From an uncultured Muribaculaceae bacterium (GTDB taxonomy: Bacteria > Bacteroidota > Bacteroidia > Bacteroidales > Muribaculaceae), in assembly GCA_910587235.1 (NCBI GenBank), contig CAJUKD010000005.1:54736-118735 (forward strand): 64,000 bases of DNA, in the 5' to 3' direction. This document shows, piece by piece, positions 25,582 through 35,306 of the stretch. Both the position numbers and the translations under genes were made by a program. The notes under the pieces were generated by a model. The model searched no databases. It was not told the origin of the DNA and saw nothing but the letters and a program-made list of their open reading frames with translations. The stretch's first letter is position 1. Each line of letters begins with the position of its first letter.

Positions 25582-28500
25582 CTAATTTTCAACATACTCC
25601 ATCTTGTCGGTCATGTAGACCTTGAAGTTTCGTATGGCTCCGGGTGCGCCTGCTTCCATACGCGGCAGACACTGGATTGCCGAGAGAGTATGCCGGCGAC
25701 CAAGGTCTATTACGATACGATGCGGGAAACGGACGCCTTTTGCAGTCGACCAATATGTGGACTCCTGAAGATCGTAAGTCTTATCGGCCGTACGGTTCAC
25801 ACCATCGATCTGTTCGCTGTCGGCATAATCCACAGTCCAAGGTTCGCGGGATATGCGTTTTCCGGCAGCATCAAGAAGATAAAGTTCTGCGATTGCCGCG
25901 TTGTCGCCGCCGTCGATCGCATCGATCGCCTCAAGAATCACATAACGTCCGGTGCCCTGACGGTCGAAAGTACGCTCCTGCCAGCCGTTGCCGGCATTGA
26001 ATGATGATTTTAGAACCTCAACGGCGCCTTTAAGGTCGGGGGAAAATCCCGGACGCATGTGGTCGGAGGGTTTGTTTACGAGCAGCTTGTCGATAACAGG
26101 TTTACGGAAACCTTCACTGCGAGCCTCGCGCGGACCGAGAATATCGAACACAAGAATCTCGTTGTCGCCTTTCTTCAGCCAGCAACCCGGCATATAAAGC
26201 GTCTGTTGCGGACCGATTTCCCATATTCGACCCATAGGATGGCCGTTGACATATACAAGACCTTTTCCGAATGTTTCAAAGTTCAGGAATGTGTCACCCG
26301 GCTTTTTGACCTTGAATGTGGCACGGTACACGCCGCGATCAAGACGCTTGCCATCGGTATTTTTCACCTGCTCCAACGGGCGGAACTGCAATGAGCGGTA
26401 GAAATCATATTCATCGGGAAGCATGTAGGTCTTCCAGTCTTTAAGCTCACATACAAAAGGATAACCATCGCGGTCGACAGTGACAGTCACTTTGTCCGTT
26501 ATGCCCTTGAAGTCTTTTATCGCACGACCGAAATTGATGCGTCCCATCGCCTCTACAAGAATATCGAGAGTGTCACCCTTGGCACACGCGGGAAGTGTTA
26601 TCTCGCGATCGCCAAGACGACGGTCGAGGGCACCTATATAACGGCCGTTTACAAATATCTGGGCATAATCATGTGCCTCGTCGACAGCAAGGACTGAAGA
26701 AGATGCAAGTTCAGGAAGTACAGTGCGGTAAAGCATGCTGCCGAATCCTTGGTTGAATTCTTCCATGGTGCGTAATTCGCTGCCGCTCTCGGCCTCAGGC
26801 AGATTAGAGAACAGAGGAGCTACTTCAGTGAACGCAAAAGCCGGCACACTCACTGTCGGGATAGCCGCAGGCACAGCGGGAAGTTTCTTCGCGCCGTCGG
26901 CATATTTTGCCAGAGTAGCACGCAATGCGTGATATTTGGGAGTGGCCTCGCCCGACTCACTTATAGGCGCATCATAGTCATAAGAAGTCACATCTGGTGC
27001 AAAACCGGGAGAATTGGCTCCCGCCCAGTGGCCGAAGCTCGTGCCTCCATGTGTCATATAAAGGCTGAATGATATGCCTTTTGAAAGCATTTCATCAATA
27101 CCTGCAATCATGTCGTCGGCCGGACGTGTTTCATGGTTGGCCCCCCACTTGTCGAACCATCCGCTCCAGAACTCCGAACACATCAGGGGACTTGACGGAC
27201 GCACCTCGCGGAGTTTTTTGAACTGGTCGTTGATATTGGCACCTGTGCCGAAATTCACAGTCCACACAAGATCAGGCAGACCGTTGTTAAGGAAATTCGA
27301 CGACCAGTCGCACTGAAAGAGAGCTGGTCCGGAACCGAAATACTTACGGATCATATCGCGGATATTGGACACATAGGGCTTGTCGGTTCCATACGAACCG
27401 TACTCGTTCTCAACCTGTACCATGATAATCGGACCACCATTGTCGACCGTAAGGTCGGCAACCTGAGCGGCAACGGCTTTCTCGAACATGTCGACACGCT
27501 CAAGGAAGTACGGGTCGTTCTCACGCAGCTGTATGTCTTTCTTTTGCAGCAGCCACCAAGGCAGACCACCCATCTCCCACTCCGCACACACATAAGGACC
27601 GGGGCGCAGGATAACCTTCATGCCGTTGGCATCGCAAAGTTTCACAAACTCGCGCAGATCGTTCTGGCCTTCAAAGTCATACTTGCCGGGCATCGGTTCG
27701 TGGGCGTTCCAGAACACATAGAGGCAAACGGTATTCATCCCGAGCGCCTTGCTCATCTTTATACGATGGTCCCAATATTCACGGGGAATACGCGGATAAT
27801 GAAGTTCGGCAGCCTTTACTGTAAACGGTTTTCCGTCGAGCAGGAATGTGCCTTCTCCGCTCTCGAAGCGAGGCTGCTCCTCGAATCCATCGAAATTCAC
27901 CGTATCGCGCCAGCGGATAACGGGTTTGTCACCTTCCCACTCGACAGGAAGCCATACATAACGGGAATTCTCAAGATCCGTCTTGTTCCAACGGTCGAAC
28001 ATTGCCAGATAGCAGTCTTTCTTTCCATGTACAGGCTGCACATAAGTGCTCTGAGCATAGAACGTTTTCTCGGCCTCAGGACCACGGCAGGGATCGCCTA
28101 TCACAGTCCAAGGTCCCATTATGGAATCGGCCACTGCCACCTGAGCCACGTTAGGATCCCATCCGGAGCATCCGGAAGTCAGTACATAGTACTTTCCGCC
28201 ACGCTTGAATACAGCGGGAGCCTCACGGCTGGCACCTATGAAATTACGGGTATAACGGCCTGTCGGACGCAGATAGTCATCGGTCAGCTCGTTGATATAC
28301 ATCGTCGCGTTGCTTTCCGACGACGCAAACTGATATGCCCGGCCGTCATCGTCGACAAACACTGTCTGGTCGCGGCTCATGGCATTGTTGGGTCTGAAAC
28401 TACCCAGATACGTGAACGGGCCTGTCGGCGAATCGCTGACCGCGACACCGGCAGCCGCCTTGGAATAGTCGGCGCTCTCCACATGTGCCCACATCACGAA

Positions 28501-28908
28501 TTTACCGGTCTTGGGATTGTAAACCACTTTGGGGCGTTCGAGCACTTTCGAAGGATGCAGGTCGCTGTCGGGATTGTCCTCGGCCTTGAGTACCACACCT
28601 TCGAATTTCCAGTTGCGGAGATCATCGGAAGAATAGCAACTTACGCCTGTCACATCGGTGCGATAGCACTCCCATGTAGCCCATTCCGGCAGAATAGTCT
28701 TACCTTTCTTGTACTCTCCGTAGAGATAGTACTTTCCATTGTGGTAGAGCATTCCGGCACCATGGGCGTTAACAGGATTGCCGTCGGTGTCGAGCCACTG
28801 TCCGTACTGCTCCAATGGAGGCTGCGGAGCTGTTTTCGCCGCCGAAACCGCAGGGGCTATAACCGCCAACGATGCTCCGAGAATCAAATGCAGAAGTTTT
28901 TTCATCAC
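25582..28908 (-). CDS. Exported GH43 (GH43_34/24-like)-GH35 beta-galactosidase fusion
   Basis: A 1108-residue bimodular enzyme with a signal peptide (about 1-23). Residues about 33-335 are a GH43 five-bladed propeller of the subfamily 24/34 kind. AHGAGMLYHNGKYYLYG occupies the first blade without the usual catalytic Asp, SRDQTVFVDDDG gives the second acidic site, and SREAPAVFKRGGKYY gives the acid Glu. Residues about 350-670 are GH35: VQVENEYGSYG supplies the acid/base (Glu502) and CSEFWSGWFD the nucleophile (Glu579). Beta-sandwich domains follow, and the last 150 residues resemble an F5/8 type C (CBM32-like) domain. GH35 and GH43_24 members remove beta-galactose from galactans. Last gene of the PUL operon. 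Confidence 0.88.
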   Translation of the reverse strand: MMKKLLHLILGASLAVIAPAVSAAKTAPQPPLEQYGQWLDTDGNPVNAHGAGMLYHNGKYYLYGEYKKGKTILPEWATWECYRTDVTGVSCYSSDDLRNWKFEGVVLKAEDNPDSDLHPSKVLERPKVVYNPKTGKFVMWAHVESADYSKAAAGVAVSDSPTGPFTYLGSFRPNNAMSRDQTVFVDDDGRAYQFASSESNATMYINELTDDYLRPTGRYTRNFIGASREAPAVFKRGGKYYVLTSGCSGWDPNVAQVAVADSIMGPWTVIGDPCRGPEAEKTFYAQSTYVQPVHGKKDCYLAMFDRWNKTDLENSRYVWLPVEWEGDKPVIRWRDTVNFDGFEEQPRFESGEGTFLLDGKPFTVKAAELHYPRIPREYWDHRIKMSKALGMNTVCLYVFWNAHEPMPGKYDFEGQNDLREFVKLCDANGMKVILRPGPYVCAEWEMGGLPWWLLQKKDIQLRENDPYFLERVDMFEKAVAAQVADLTVDNGGPIIMVQVENEYGSYGTDKPYVSNIRDMIRKYFGSGPALFQCDWSSNFLNNGLPDLVWTVNFGTGANINDQFKKLREVRPSSPLMCSEFWSGWFDKWGANHETRPADDMIAGIDEMLSKGISFSLYMTHGGTSFGHWAGANSPGFAPDVTSYDYDAPISESGEATPKYHALRATLAKYADGAKKLPAVPAAIPTVSVPAFAFTEVAPLFSNLPEAESGSELRTMEEFNQGFGSMLYRTVLPELASSSVLAVDEAHDYAQIFVNGRYIGALDRRLGDREITLPACAKGDTLDILVEAMGRINFGRAIKDFKGITDKVTVTVDRDGYPFVCELKDWKTYMLPDEYDFYRSLQFRPLEQVKNTDGKRLDRGVYRATFKVKKPGDTFLNFETFGKGLVYVNGHPMGRIWEIGPQQTLYMPGCWLKKGDNEILVFDILGPREARSEGFRKPVIDKLLVNKPSDHMRPGFSPDLKGAVEVLKSSFNAGNGWQERTFDRQGTGRYVILEAIDAIDGGDNAAIAELYLLDAAGKRISREPWTVDYADSEQIDGVNRTADKTYDLQESTYWSTAKGVRFPHRIVIDLGRRHTLSAIQCLPRMEAGAPGAIRNFKVYMTDKMEYVEN

Positions 28909-28924
28909 TTTGGTTAATATTATA

Positions 28925-30223
28925 TCATTCTATTTCATATATACTGACTAAAGTCGGTTCGGCTCCGTCGACCACCTTTTCTCCGTCGCCCTGAAATACG
29001 GGCTGGACAAACACATGCAGAGGTCCTCCCGCACGCAGCAGATTAAGGTCGGCGGTCGGCTCCCAGGCGCCTACCGGGCCATCTGTTATATCAGTGAATG
29101 TCCATTCTCCATCGAAATCCGGAGCCGAAGCAAGAGTCACGCGCGAACCTCGTTCTTCATCGCGAAAAAGCACATTCACGCCTGAGCGTGAACACAGCAC
29201 CCGCGGACGCGATACCGGAATCATTTTAGTGCCGCCGCCGGAAAGGCTGAACGGTGCGGTACGTTCACCGACAGTGCGGTGGTGCCATCTGCCGGCATCA
29301 TGCCACACCAGACGAAACTGAGGTACTTCCGAACCGGCATCGCGCCAGTATGTGGCCATACACGGACGACCGGCCGGATCAACGTCGATAGAGGTCTGGT
29401 TTATAAGTTCTGAATTCTGAGGGACAGCAACCGCAAGTTCCGCCGTGGAAGCCGTTATGGGTAGATTATACGCAGAACCGTCGGAGCGCTGCCATGTCAC
29501 GCCTCCGTCGAGAGAACGGGCATAACAGATGTCATGGTTTGTTTCGACAAGCCATGATTCGCGCCAGCACCATCCGATATGGATGATTCCGCGGGCATCG
29601 ACACACAGCTGCCAGTAAGCGTTACGCGCACCCTCGCCGTCGATAAGCACATCATGCAGACGCGTCCATACTTTTTCTTTGACAGAATAGCGGTTAAGCA
29701 CCAGATTGCCGCATCCCGAACGGCCGGAGCGATAAGCGAACAGCATATCACCGCTCGGAAGGGTATAAAACTCCGGATAGGTGACATCAAGCTCGTCGTC
29801 ACCGCCTACCATAGGCTCCAATGCTCCGAAATCCAGTGTCCCGGGAGCCGTGGAGCGGCAATATCTCAAAGGATGGCCGTGATGGTCAAAGGACAGATGC
29901 AGATAGCCTTCACCATCGACCCCTATGGAAATAACATTATGCGCGTCGGATACATTTCCCCGATAAGGCGTACGCGCCACTGTCCAGTCAGCTGACGGAA
30001 GCTCACGCTTTGCAGCAACTACATAGCCCTCGGGGTCATAAAAGGCCGTAAACTGCAATTTCCCATTATATGAAACCACCGAAGAGCCGCGGAAAACGGC
30101 AGTATTGACCGACGTAGCGCTATAGCCCTCGGCAACAGGATACTGACGTACAGAAAGAGCTTTGCCGGTAGCTGCAAACGCAGCCACCGACAAAAACATA
30201 GCTATGACGATCTTTTTCATCAT
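28925..30223 (-). CDS. BNR-repeat seven-bladed propeller enzyme (GH145/PL24-like)
   Basis: A 432-residue exported protein (signal peptide about 1-22). It belongs to the BNR_4 type: HNVISIGVDGEGYLHLSFDHHGHPLRY contains the conserved His-rich site (SFDHHGH), and blade motifs such as SYNGKLQFTAFYD and VDARGIIHIGWCWRE recur. Known relatives are GH145 L-rhamnosidases, which take rhamnose off glucuronic acid in arabinogalactan, and PL24/PL25 lyases. Between a GH105-GH154 fusion and a GH43-GH35 fusion, the rhamnosidase role fits best, but this is inference. It starts one base after the stop of the GH105-GH154 gene. Confidence 0.78.
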   Translation of the reverse strand: MMKKIVIAMFLSVAAFAATGKALSVRQYPVAEGYSATSVNTAVFRGSSVVSYNGKLQFTAFYDPEGYVVAAKRELPSADWTVARTPYRGNVSDAHNVISIGVDGEGYLHLSFDHHGHPLRYCRSTAPGTLDFGALEPMVGGDDELDVTYPEFYTLPSGDMLFAYRSGRSGCGNLVLNRYSVKEKVWTRLHDVLIDGEGARNAYWQLCVDARGIIHIGWCWRESWLVETNHDICYARSLDGGVTWQRSDGSAYNLPITASTAELAVAVPQNSELINQTSIDVDPAGRPCMATYWRDAGSEVPQFRLVWHDAGRWHHRTVGERTAPFSLSGGGTKMIPVSRPRVLCSRSGVNVLFRDEERGSRVTLASAPDFDGEWTFTDITDGPVGAWEPTADLNLLRAGGPLHVFVQPVFQGDGEKVVDGAEPTLVSIYEIE

Positions 30224-32542
30224 TTAGAAAAGGTCGCGGATCTGTTCGCTTTCACCCCAGTGGTGGTCTTTCGGGAAAGGCTGTCCGCTCCATGCTTTGC
30301 GCGAAGTCCAGTCGACGGGAGCGTCGGTCCAGAAAGGATGTGAAGCGGGAAGTCCGAGCGGGAGGAAAGACAGCGAAGTCATATAGAGGCTGCCGTTGTT
30401 GGTATACCAGTCGGCGACATTTGGCTGACGTCCGGCAAAGCCTATTGTCAGATAGCCTCCGGAATTGAAATTCTCCTTGCCGTCGAACATGCGGTGCATC
30501 ACGGCAGTAAGAGCGGCGCGCACCTGACCGTTGGTAAGACCGGCAGGCAGCTTTTCATACCAAGCCATCAGCGCCAGGGGCTGCATTGTGGCCATACGGT
30601 ACGGGATAGAACGTCCGAACACCGGGAATGTGCCTTCGGGCGATATAAGGCGCTCGAGCACGATGCTGAAACGCTGTGCGCGTCGAAGGGCACGCTTATA
30701 GTAGCGCGGATAGTGGATGCGGGTGTATATGCCCGTTGAGGCCATGGTCGAGAGCGTTTCAAGGTACATTGGGTGAAACACATAGCTGCTGTAATAGTCG
30801 AAAGCAAAGGAGGGACCGTCGGCATACCAACCGTCGCCGGTGTACCACTCTTCGACTTTGCGTATCGCAGAATTGATGCGGTACTCGTCGCACTTCGCCC
30901 CTGCCTTTGCAAGCAGCGATTCAATGGTTGACGAGAAAAGCACCCAGTTGGTATAGGGCGGGTCGACGCGACGCAACTGCGTGAACTCGGCTATATAGCG
31001 CTGCTTGGTAAGCGAGTCGAGAGGTTCCCACAGGGCATCCCATCCGCGCAGAAAGCTTTCGGCCACATACGCGGCATCGACAAGCGCCTGTCCGTGGCCT
31101 CTCCAGCCGAGATAATCGGGGCTTTCAGGATCGACAGCATGGACATAACTTTTAAGAGCCATGTCGCGCAACTCGGCACGACGGGCGCCCTCGGCAGTTC
31201 CGTCGTCGGGAAGTGATATCCAGGGAGCAATACCGGCCATCAGACGTCCGAAAGCTTCCATATAAGTAACTTTCTTGTCGCGACCGTCCCAGTTCGGGCT
31301 TACTTCCACTTCCATGTTGGCCTGAAGTTTACCTTCAGCCATGTTGCTCAGCACGGGGTATGCCATGCGGTAAGCGAGGTCTGCCCAGTAAGCCCTGTCG
31401 GCACCAAGACCTTTTTCAAGAAAACGCACATATTCGCAGGCTGCAAGCAGGAATGCGCCGGTACCGAAATCGGCCGTCGAACGGGCGTCGACAACCTGCC
31501 CGGGAATCGCTTTTTCACCTATAGGCTGGACATAGCCCACAGAACCGTCGCGCTGGAGAGCTACCGTGTTCAGATACTTCCAGCCTTTTTTAGCGGCATC
31601 GATATATTTTGCATCATTCAACAGCCCGTTGTTCACACCCCACAGCAAGCCGTAGGTGAAGAAAGCCGTTCCACTGGTTTCATATCCGGGAGCCACATCC
31701 TCGTCCATCATCGAACGGCACCAGTAACCGCCGGGGCGCTGCAGGGCGACAACTGCGTCGGCCATGCGCACGAACTTATCCTCGAAGAACTGACGGTGTT
31801 TGTAGTCGGCCGGAGCCTCTTTAAGCACTTTTGCCAGACCGGCAAGAACCCATCCGTCGCCGCGTGCCCAGAAATCCTTTTTACCCGAAGCTGTCTTGTG
31901 AGCCGGATATACATATTTGGCATCACGATAATACAGACCCTCATCAGAATCGTACATTATGCTGTCGCTTACCTGCACGTATTCGTAAAGGCGGTCGAGA
32001 TATCTCATGTTTCCGGTAATATTGTACATCTTCACCATCACCGGCATGACCATATAAAGACCGTCGGCCCACCACCAGTAGTCGCGCTGCGGAGTATCCA
32101 TCTCGTATTCCATCACCTCGCGTGCGCGGCGTATGCGCCGGTCGTCGGGGAGTATATTGTAAAGGTCGGCGTATGTCTGGAAGCATATCTGCCAGTCGCC
32201 GAAAAGCACATGATCGGGAGTTTCGCCGTAGTCATAGCGCCAGCGTTTTTTGTCCCGTCCTGTAGCGCCGGACCAGTTGTTATGTTCGGCCCAGCGGGTG
32301 GAGTATTCGAGATATTCAGGCTTTGCAGTCAGAGCGTAAGCCTCCATATTACCGGTGTGGTATGCGGCATTGTGCCAGAAAGGAGTCGCCTCGGCAGGGT
32401 GAGATGCCTGCCAGGCATTATTGACCTTTTCGATGGTCTTTCGCACCTGTGCGGCCTCGGAAGCCTCGGAAGCCGGTTTAGCTTCCGCCGACGCAGACAG
32501 AAGCATAACAGATGCAACAACAAGAAATGACAGCTTATTCAT
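30224..32542 (-). CDS. Exported GH105-GH154 (DUF2264) fusion
   Basis: A 772-residue protein with a signal peptide (1-21) and two (alpha/alpha)6-type enzymes in one chain. Residues about 30-375 match GH105 unsaturated uronyl hydrolases: RWRYDYGETPDHVLFGDW, WWWADGLYMVMPVM and FWARGDGWVLAGLAK. Residues about 380-770 match DUF2264, now GH154: WRGHGQALVDAAYVAESFL, NWVLFSSTIESLL and GDGWYADGPSFAFDYYSSY. GH105 removes 4,5-unsaturated uronic acids left by lyases; GH154 members are reported as beta-glucuronidases on arabinogalactan. The joint protein would remove both saturated and unsaturated glucuronic acid. It starts 120 bases after the GH16 gene, past a terminator-like hairpin. Confidence 0.85.
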   Translation of the reverse strand: MNKLSFLVVASVMLLSASAEAKPASEASEAAQVRKTIEKVNNAWQASHPAEATPFWHNAAYHTGNMEAYALTAKPEYLEYSTRWAEHNNWSGATGRDKKRWRYDYGETPDHVLFGDWQICFQTYADLYNILPDDRRIRRAREVMEYEMDTPQRDYWWWADGLYMVMPVMVKMYNITGNMRYLDRLYEYVQVSDSIMYDSDEGLYYRDAKYVYPAHKTASGKKDFWARGDGWVLAGLAKVLKEAPADYKHRQFFEDKFVRMADAVVALQRPGGYWCRSMMDEDVAPGYETSGTAFFTYGLLWGVNNGLLNDAKYIDAAKKGWKYLNTVALQRDGSVGYVQPIGEKAIPGQVVDARSTADFGTGAFLLAACEYVRFLEKGLGADRAYWADLAYRMAYPVLSNMAEGKLQANMEVEVSPNWDGRDKKVTYMEAFGRLMAGIAPWISLPDDGTAEGARRAELRDMALKSYVHAVDPESPDYLGWRGHGQALVDAAYVAESFLRGWDALWEPLDSLTKQRYIAEFTQLRRVDPPYTNWVLFSSTIESLLAKAGAKCDEYRINSAIRKVEEWYTGDGWYADGPSFAFDYYSSYVFHPMYLETLSTMASTGIYTRIHYPRYYKRALRRAQRFSIVLERLISPEGTFPVFGRSIPYRMATMQPLALMAWYEKLPAGLTNGQVRAALTAVMHRMFDGKENFNSGGYLTIGFAGRQPNVADWYTNNGSLYMTSLSFLPLGLPASHPFWTDAPVDWTSRKAWSGQPFPKDHHWGESEQIRDLF

Positions 32543-32599
32543 GATGGTATCAAAAGCTTCAGGAGCTTTAAAGTCCTTAATAGATATAGGTTATTAAAA

Positions 32600-32631
32600 A
32601 GCTCCCCCGCAGAGGGTACCGCGGGGGAGCT
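32600..32631 (-). terminator. Internal terminator-like hairpin after the GH16 gene
   Basis: Perfect 11-pair GC-rich stem AGCTCCCCCGC / GCGGGGGAGCT with a 10-base loop. On the minus strand it is followed by TTTTTAATAA. It probably stops part of the transcription after the GH16 gene and lowers expression of the three distal enzyme genes. Confidence 0.7.
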
Positions 32632-32662
32632 ACGGATTATGCAAATTTACGAATTTTTTTGC

Positions 32663-35209
32663 TTAGAGTACAACTTTACGGGAGCTGTTACCTTCAACCA
32701 CGATGTACACCTGACGGGGCGATTTGCCTGCAACAGCTTCAATGCTGTCGGCCACGCGTATGCCCTGGAGGTTGTAGACAGCACCGTCTGATTCGGCACG
32801 GTCGACACGTACATTATTGACACCTGCAGAGGGATCATAACCGTCTTTGAGGCTGAAAGTGGGTTCTGAAATCTGATCGTCGACAGCATACGTCGCCTTT
32901 CCGTCGGTACCTACTTTCTGATATACACGCGCATAGTCTACCAGATAACGCAGCGGACGGGGAGTGTTGGCCAGAGAGCCGCCGTTGTTTCCGCCCAAAG
33001 CGAGATTCAGCCACAACATGTGGCGGACGTCGCGGAAGGGGTTGCAGCCGTCGCCGTCGTCAATGTCGCCTGCGGTATATTTGGCATTGTTGGTAGTGTC
33101 AAGATCGATGTTGTTCACAAGGATATCATCACACCAGAGTTCCATGTGGTCATAGTCCCACACCATTCGCCAGATGTGATATTCATCACCCCAGCCTTCG
33201 CCAAGCACGTTGTCGTGAACCGTGGCACTGTTCCATTTGCCGGCCCAGCGGCGGCCGTCGCCCCAGCATACATTGGCATGGATGCAATGTCCGTAATATT
33301 CCATTATGTCGATTTCACCGCCATAAGGCCATTCATACTGCATGCCGGTCGACCATATTGCAGGCCATGAACCTACATACTGGGGAACTTTTGCACGCAC
33401 TTCATAGATACCGTAGTTCCAGGTATATCCGCTGTTCCACGAACCTTTGGTCTGCATGGAACCTGAAGTCCAGGTCATGTATTTACCAATGCTCGAAGGC
33501 CACGATTTGTTGAAAGGATCGTATTTGGGATTCTTGATTTTCTCAGCTTCCACATTACGGCCTTCTATCACGAGCACACCGTCCTGGATATAGCAGTTCT
33601 TGTCGCCGTTGTAGTACTGGTCTTCGTTGTTACGTTTGTAACCCTCTTCGAAATTCCATATTTCGTGATCGGGAGTACCTTCGCCGCTGAATTCCTGGGC
33701 GAATACAAGGCGATAGCCTTCGTATGCGTTGGCGCGTTCATCCTGAGGAGCCTCATAGTCGGCATAAAAGTCAACCGGGCTGAGATCATATACCGCAATA
33801 TTGTCGAGATGCAGGTTCTGGTCCATCCACCATGAGGGTTTGGTGCTGTTGAGATAGAAACGAAGTCTTACTTTATCTGCGGTAGGTGTGAAATTAACGC
33901 GTGCATTCTTCCAGTCTTCGTCTTTTACATTGGCTGAATATTCTTTCAGCACACCATTGCTCTGAACGATACGGCAGCCCCATTTATTGCCGGCTCCCGA
34001 TTCATGCTTGTAATCGAAAATCAAAGCATAGTCATGTCCGGGAACGACATCAAGGACCTGTTCGACAGTCACATCGCCCCAGCCGTCACCCTGATAGCCG
34101 GCAAGCACCAGATGATTGCCTTCGCCTTCAGTTTCGGCAATGCCCTGTGCACCGTTCCAGATGTCGCTGTCCAGAAGAGTCCAGCCGGGGAGTTCGCTCA
34201 GACGCATCAGGCCGGCCTCGTCCTTTTCCTGTACATAGCCCTCGGCTTCGAAATCGCCGTTGACTACAAGGTTTGCAAGACCTTCAGGAATAGCTTCGTC
34301 ATATTTTACGGCGGGTTCTATAAACCACAGATGCTTGGCTGCATCCTCGCCGTTCTTGTCGGTGAAAACGCTCGTTCCTTCAAGTGTATCGTCGGTACCC
34401 ATGCAGTTTTTGGGTGCATTCATACCCATGTTCTGCAGAAGCACATAATGCTCATCGGCGGTAGATGCAACAATACGATGCTGCGACTGGGGCACGCTGC
34501 GCGAAACAGGTACGGAACTCCATTTGAGATTAGAGCCTACATACATGCCTGATTTCACACGCTTGATGCTGTAGACGCCGGCCTGACCTTCAACAGCTTC
34601 GAACTGATATATCTGGGTGTTGTCCTCCGCATAAGGCTGAAGGGTGGACGAGAAGCGTGAATCGGTAAGATAAAGACCGCTGGCATGACGGATACGATAA
34701 TATTTGTCAGCGGCAGGTTCAAGCACCGAAGTCGGTTCTGCCGCTTCAGCTATTGTCCAGCGATAGGTAGCTTTTGAATCGTCTTTATCGGTATAAGCTT
34801 TTGCGCCGTCATCGCCGCTGTCGCAGCCCAGGCCTTTGTCATTGCCTACACACACAAAACGTATGAATTCGGCATCGGCTTCAGATGCAACGATCTTATA
34901 TTGTGCGAACGTATCCGCAGCATCGTTTTTATAGACAACCGTCCATTTGCCGTCGCTGCCTATGTAGCTGCCGTTCGCCATCTTTACATTATAAGCACCA
35001 TCGACGCCATCGACGGCTACAAATTCAAAACGCTGGTTATCATCATTGCTGTCAAGCGGATGCAGAACAAGCGCATTGTCCTCGGCAGTCAGATACATAC
35101 CTGCCGCATTCTGGATGTTATAGGCTTTGCCGGCTTCGGGCGCCGTTATCGACGCGGCAGATGCAGCAAAACCGGCCAGAACAGCAAATCCAAAAAGAAT
35201 TTTTTTCAT
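32663..35209 (-). CDS. Multidomain GH16 endo-acting galactanase/glucanase with T9SS-type tail
   Basis: An 848-residue exported enzyme. Signal peptide 1-19. Two ricin-like beta-trefoil or lectin repeats (about 22-155 and 165-300) share the pattern YNIQNAAGMYLT / YRIRHASGLYLT. Residues about 315-480 are a jelly-roll binding module (LVVNGDFEAEGYVQ). GH16 covers about 495-745 with the catalytic EIDIME (Glu632, Asp634, Glu637), WPAIWSTGMQ and a W-rich cleft. The last 40 residues (AVYNLQGIRV to KVVL) look like a short C-terminal sorting tail. GH16_3-like enzymes cut beta-1,3-galactan or beta-1,3-glucan. In this PUL a surface endo-beta-1,3-galactanase is likely, though specificity cannot be read from sequence alone. 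Confidence 0.85.
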   Translation of the reverse strand: MKKILFGFAVLAGFAASAASITAPEAGKAYNIQNAAGMYLTAEDNALVLHPLDSNDDNQRFEFVAVDGVDGAYNVKMANGSYIGSDGKWTVVYKNDAADTFAQYKIVASEADAEFIRFVCVGNDKGLGCDSGDDGAKAYTDKDDSKATYRWTIAEAAEPTSVLEPAADKYYRIRHASGLYLTDSRFSSTLQPYAEDNTQIYQFEAVEGQAGVYSIKRVKSGMYVGSNLKWSSVPVSRSVPQSQHRIVASTADEHYVLLQNMGMNAPKNCMGTDDTLEGTSVFTDKNGEDAAKHLWFIEPAVKYDEAIPEGLANLVVNGDFEAEGYVQEKDEAGLMRLSELPGWTLLDSDIWNGAQGIAETEGEGNHLVLAGYQGDGWGDVTVEQVLDVVPGHDYALIFDYKHESGAGNKWGCRIVQSNGVLKEYSANVKDEDWKNARVNFTPTADKVRLRFYLNSTKPSWWMDQNLHLDNIAVYDLSPVDFYADYEAPQDERANAYEGYRLVFAQEFSGEGTPDHEIWNFEEGYKRNNEDQYYNGDKNCYIQDGVLVIEGRNVEAEKIKNPKYDPFNKSWPSSIGKYMTWTSGSMQTKGSWNSGYTWNYGIYEVRAKVPQYVGSWPAIWSTGMQYEWPYGGEIDIMEYYGHCIHANVCWGDGRRWAGKWNSATVHDNVLGEGWGDEYHIWRMVWDYDHMELWCDDILVNNIDLDTTNNAKYTAGDIDDGDGCNPFRDVRHMLWLNLALGGNNGGSLANTPRPLRYLVDYARVYQKVGTDGKATYAVDDQISEPTFSLKDGYDPSAGVNNVRVDRAESDGAVYNLQGIRVADSIEAVAGKSPRQVYIVVEGNSSRKVVL

Positions 35210-35234
35210 GGTCAGTCAAAATTTATTGATAGAA

Positions 35235-35278
35235 AGCGCCATCCCGCAAGATGATAGCCATCGCTGCGGAATGGCGCT
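35235..35278 (-). other. Intercistronic RNA hairpin between CBM and GH16 genes
   Basis: A 13-pair stem with one mismatch (AGCGCCAT then CCGCA, paired with TGCGG then ATGGCGCT) and a long loop in the 97-base gap. There is no good T run on the minus strand, so it looks more like an mRNA-stabilising or processing structure than a terminator. Confidence 0.5.
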
Positions 35279-35306
35279 ATATATTCAAGTCAAACTGCGG
35301 CAGGAA

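Noticed and set aside
27544..28917. 457-residue open frame on the plus strand opposite the GH43-GH35 gene
   Set aside because: It mirrors the codon structure of the real enzyme gene, has no recognisable domain, and the minus-strand frame has clear catalytic motifs.
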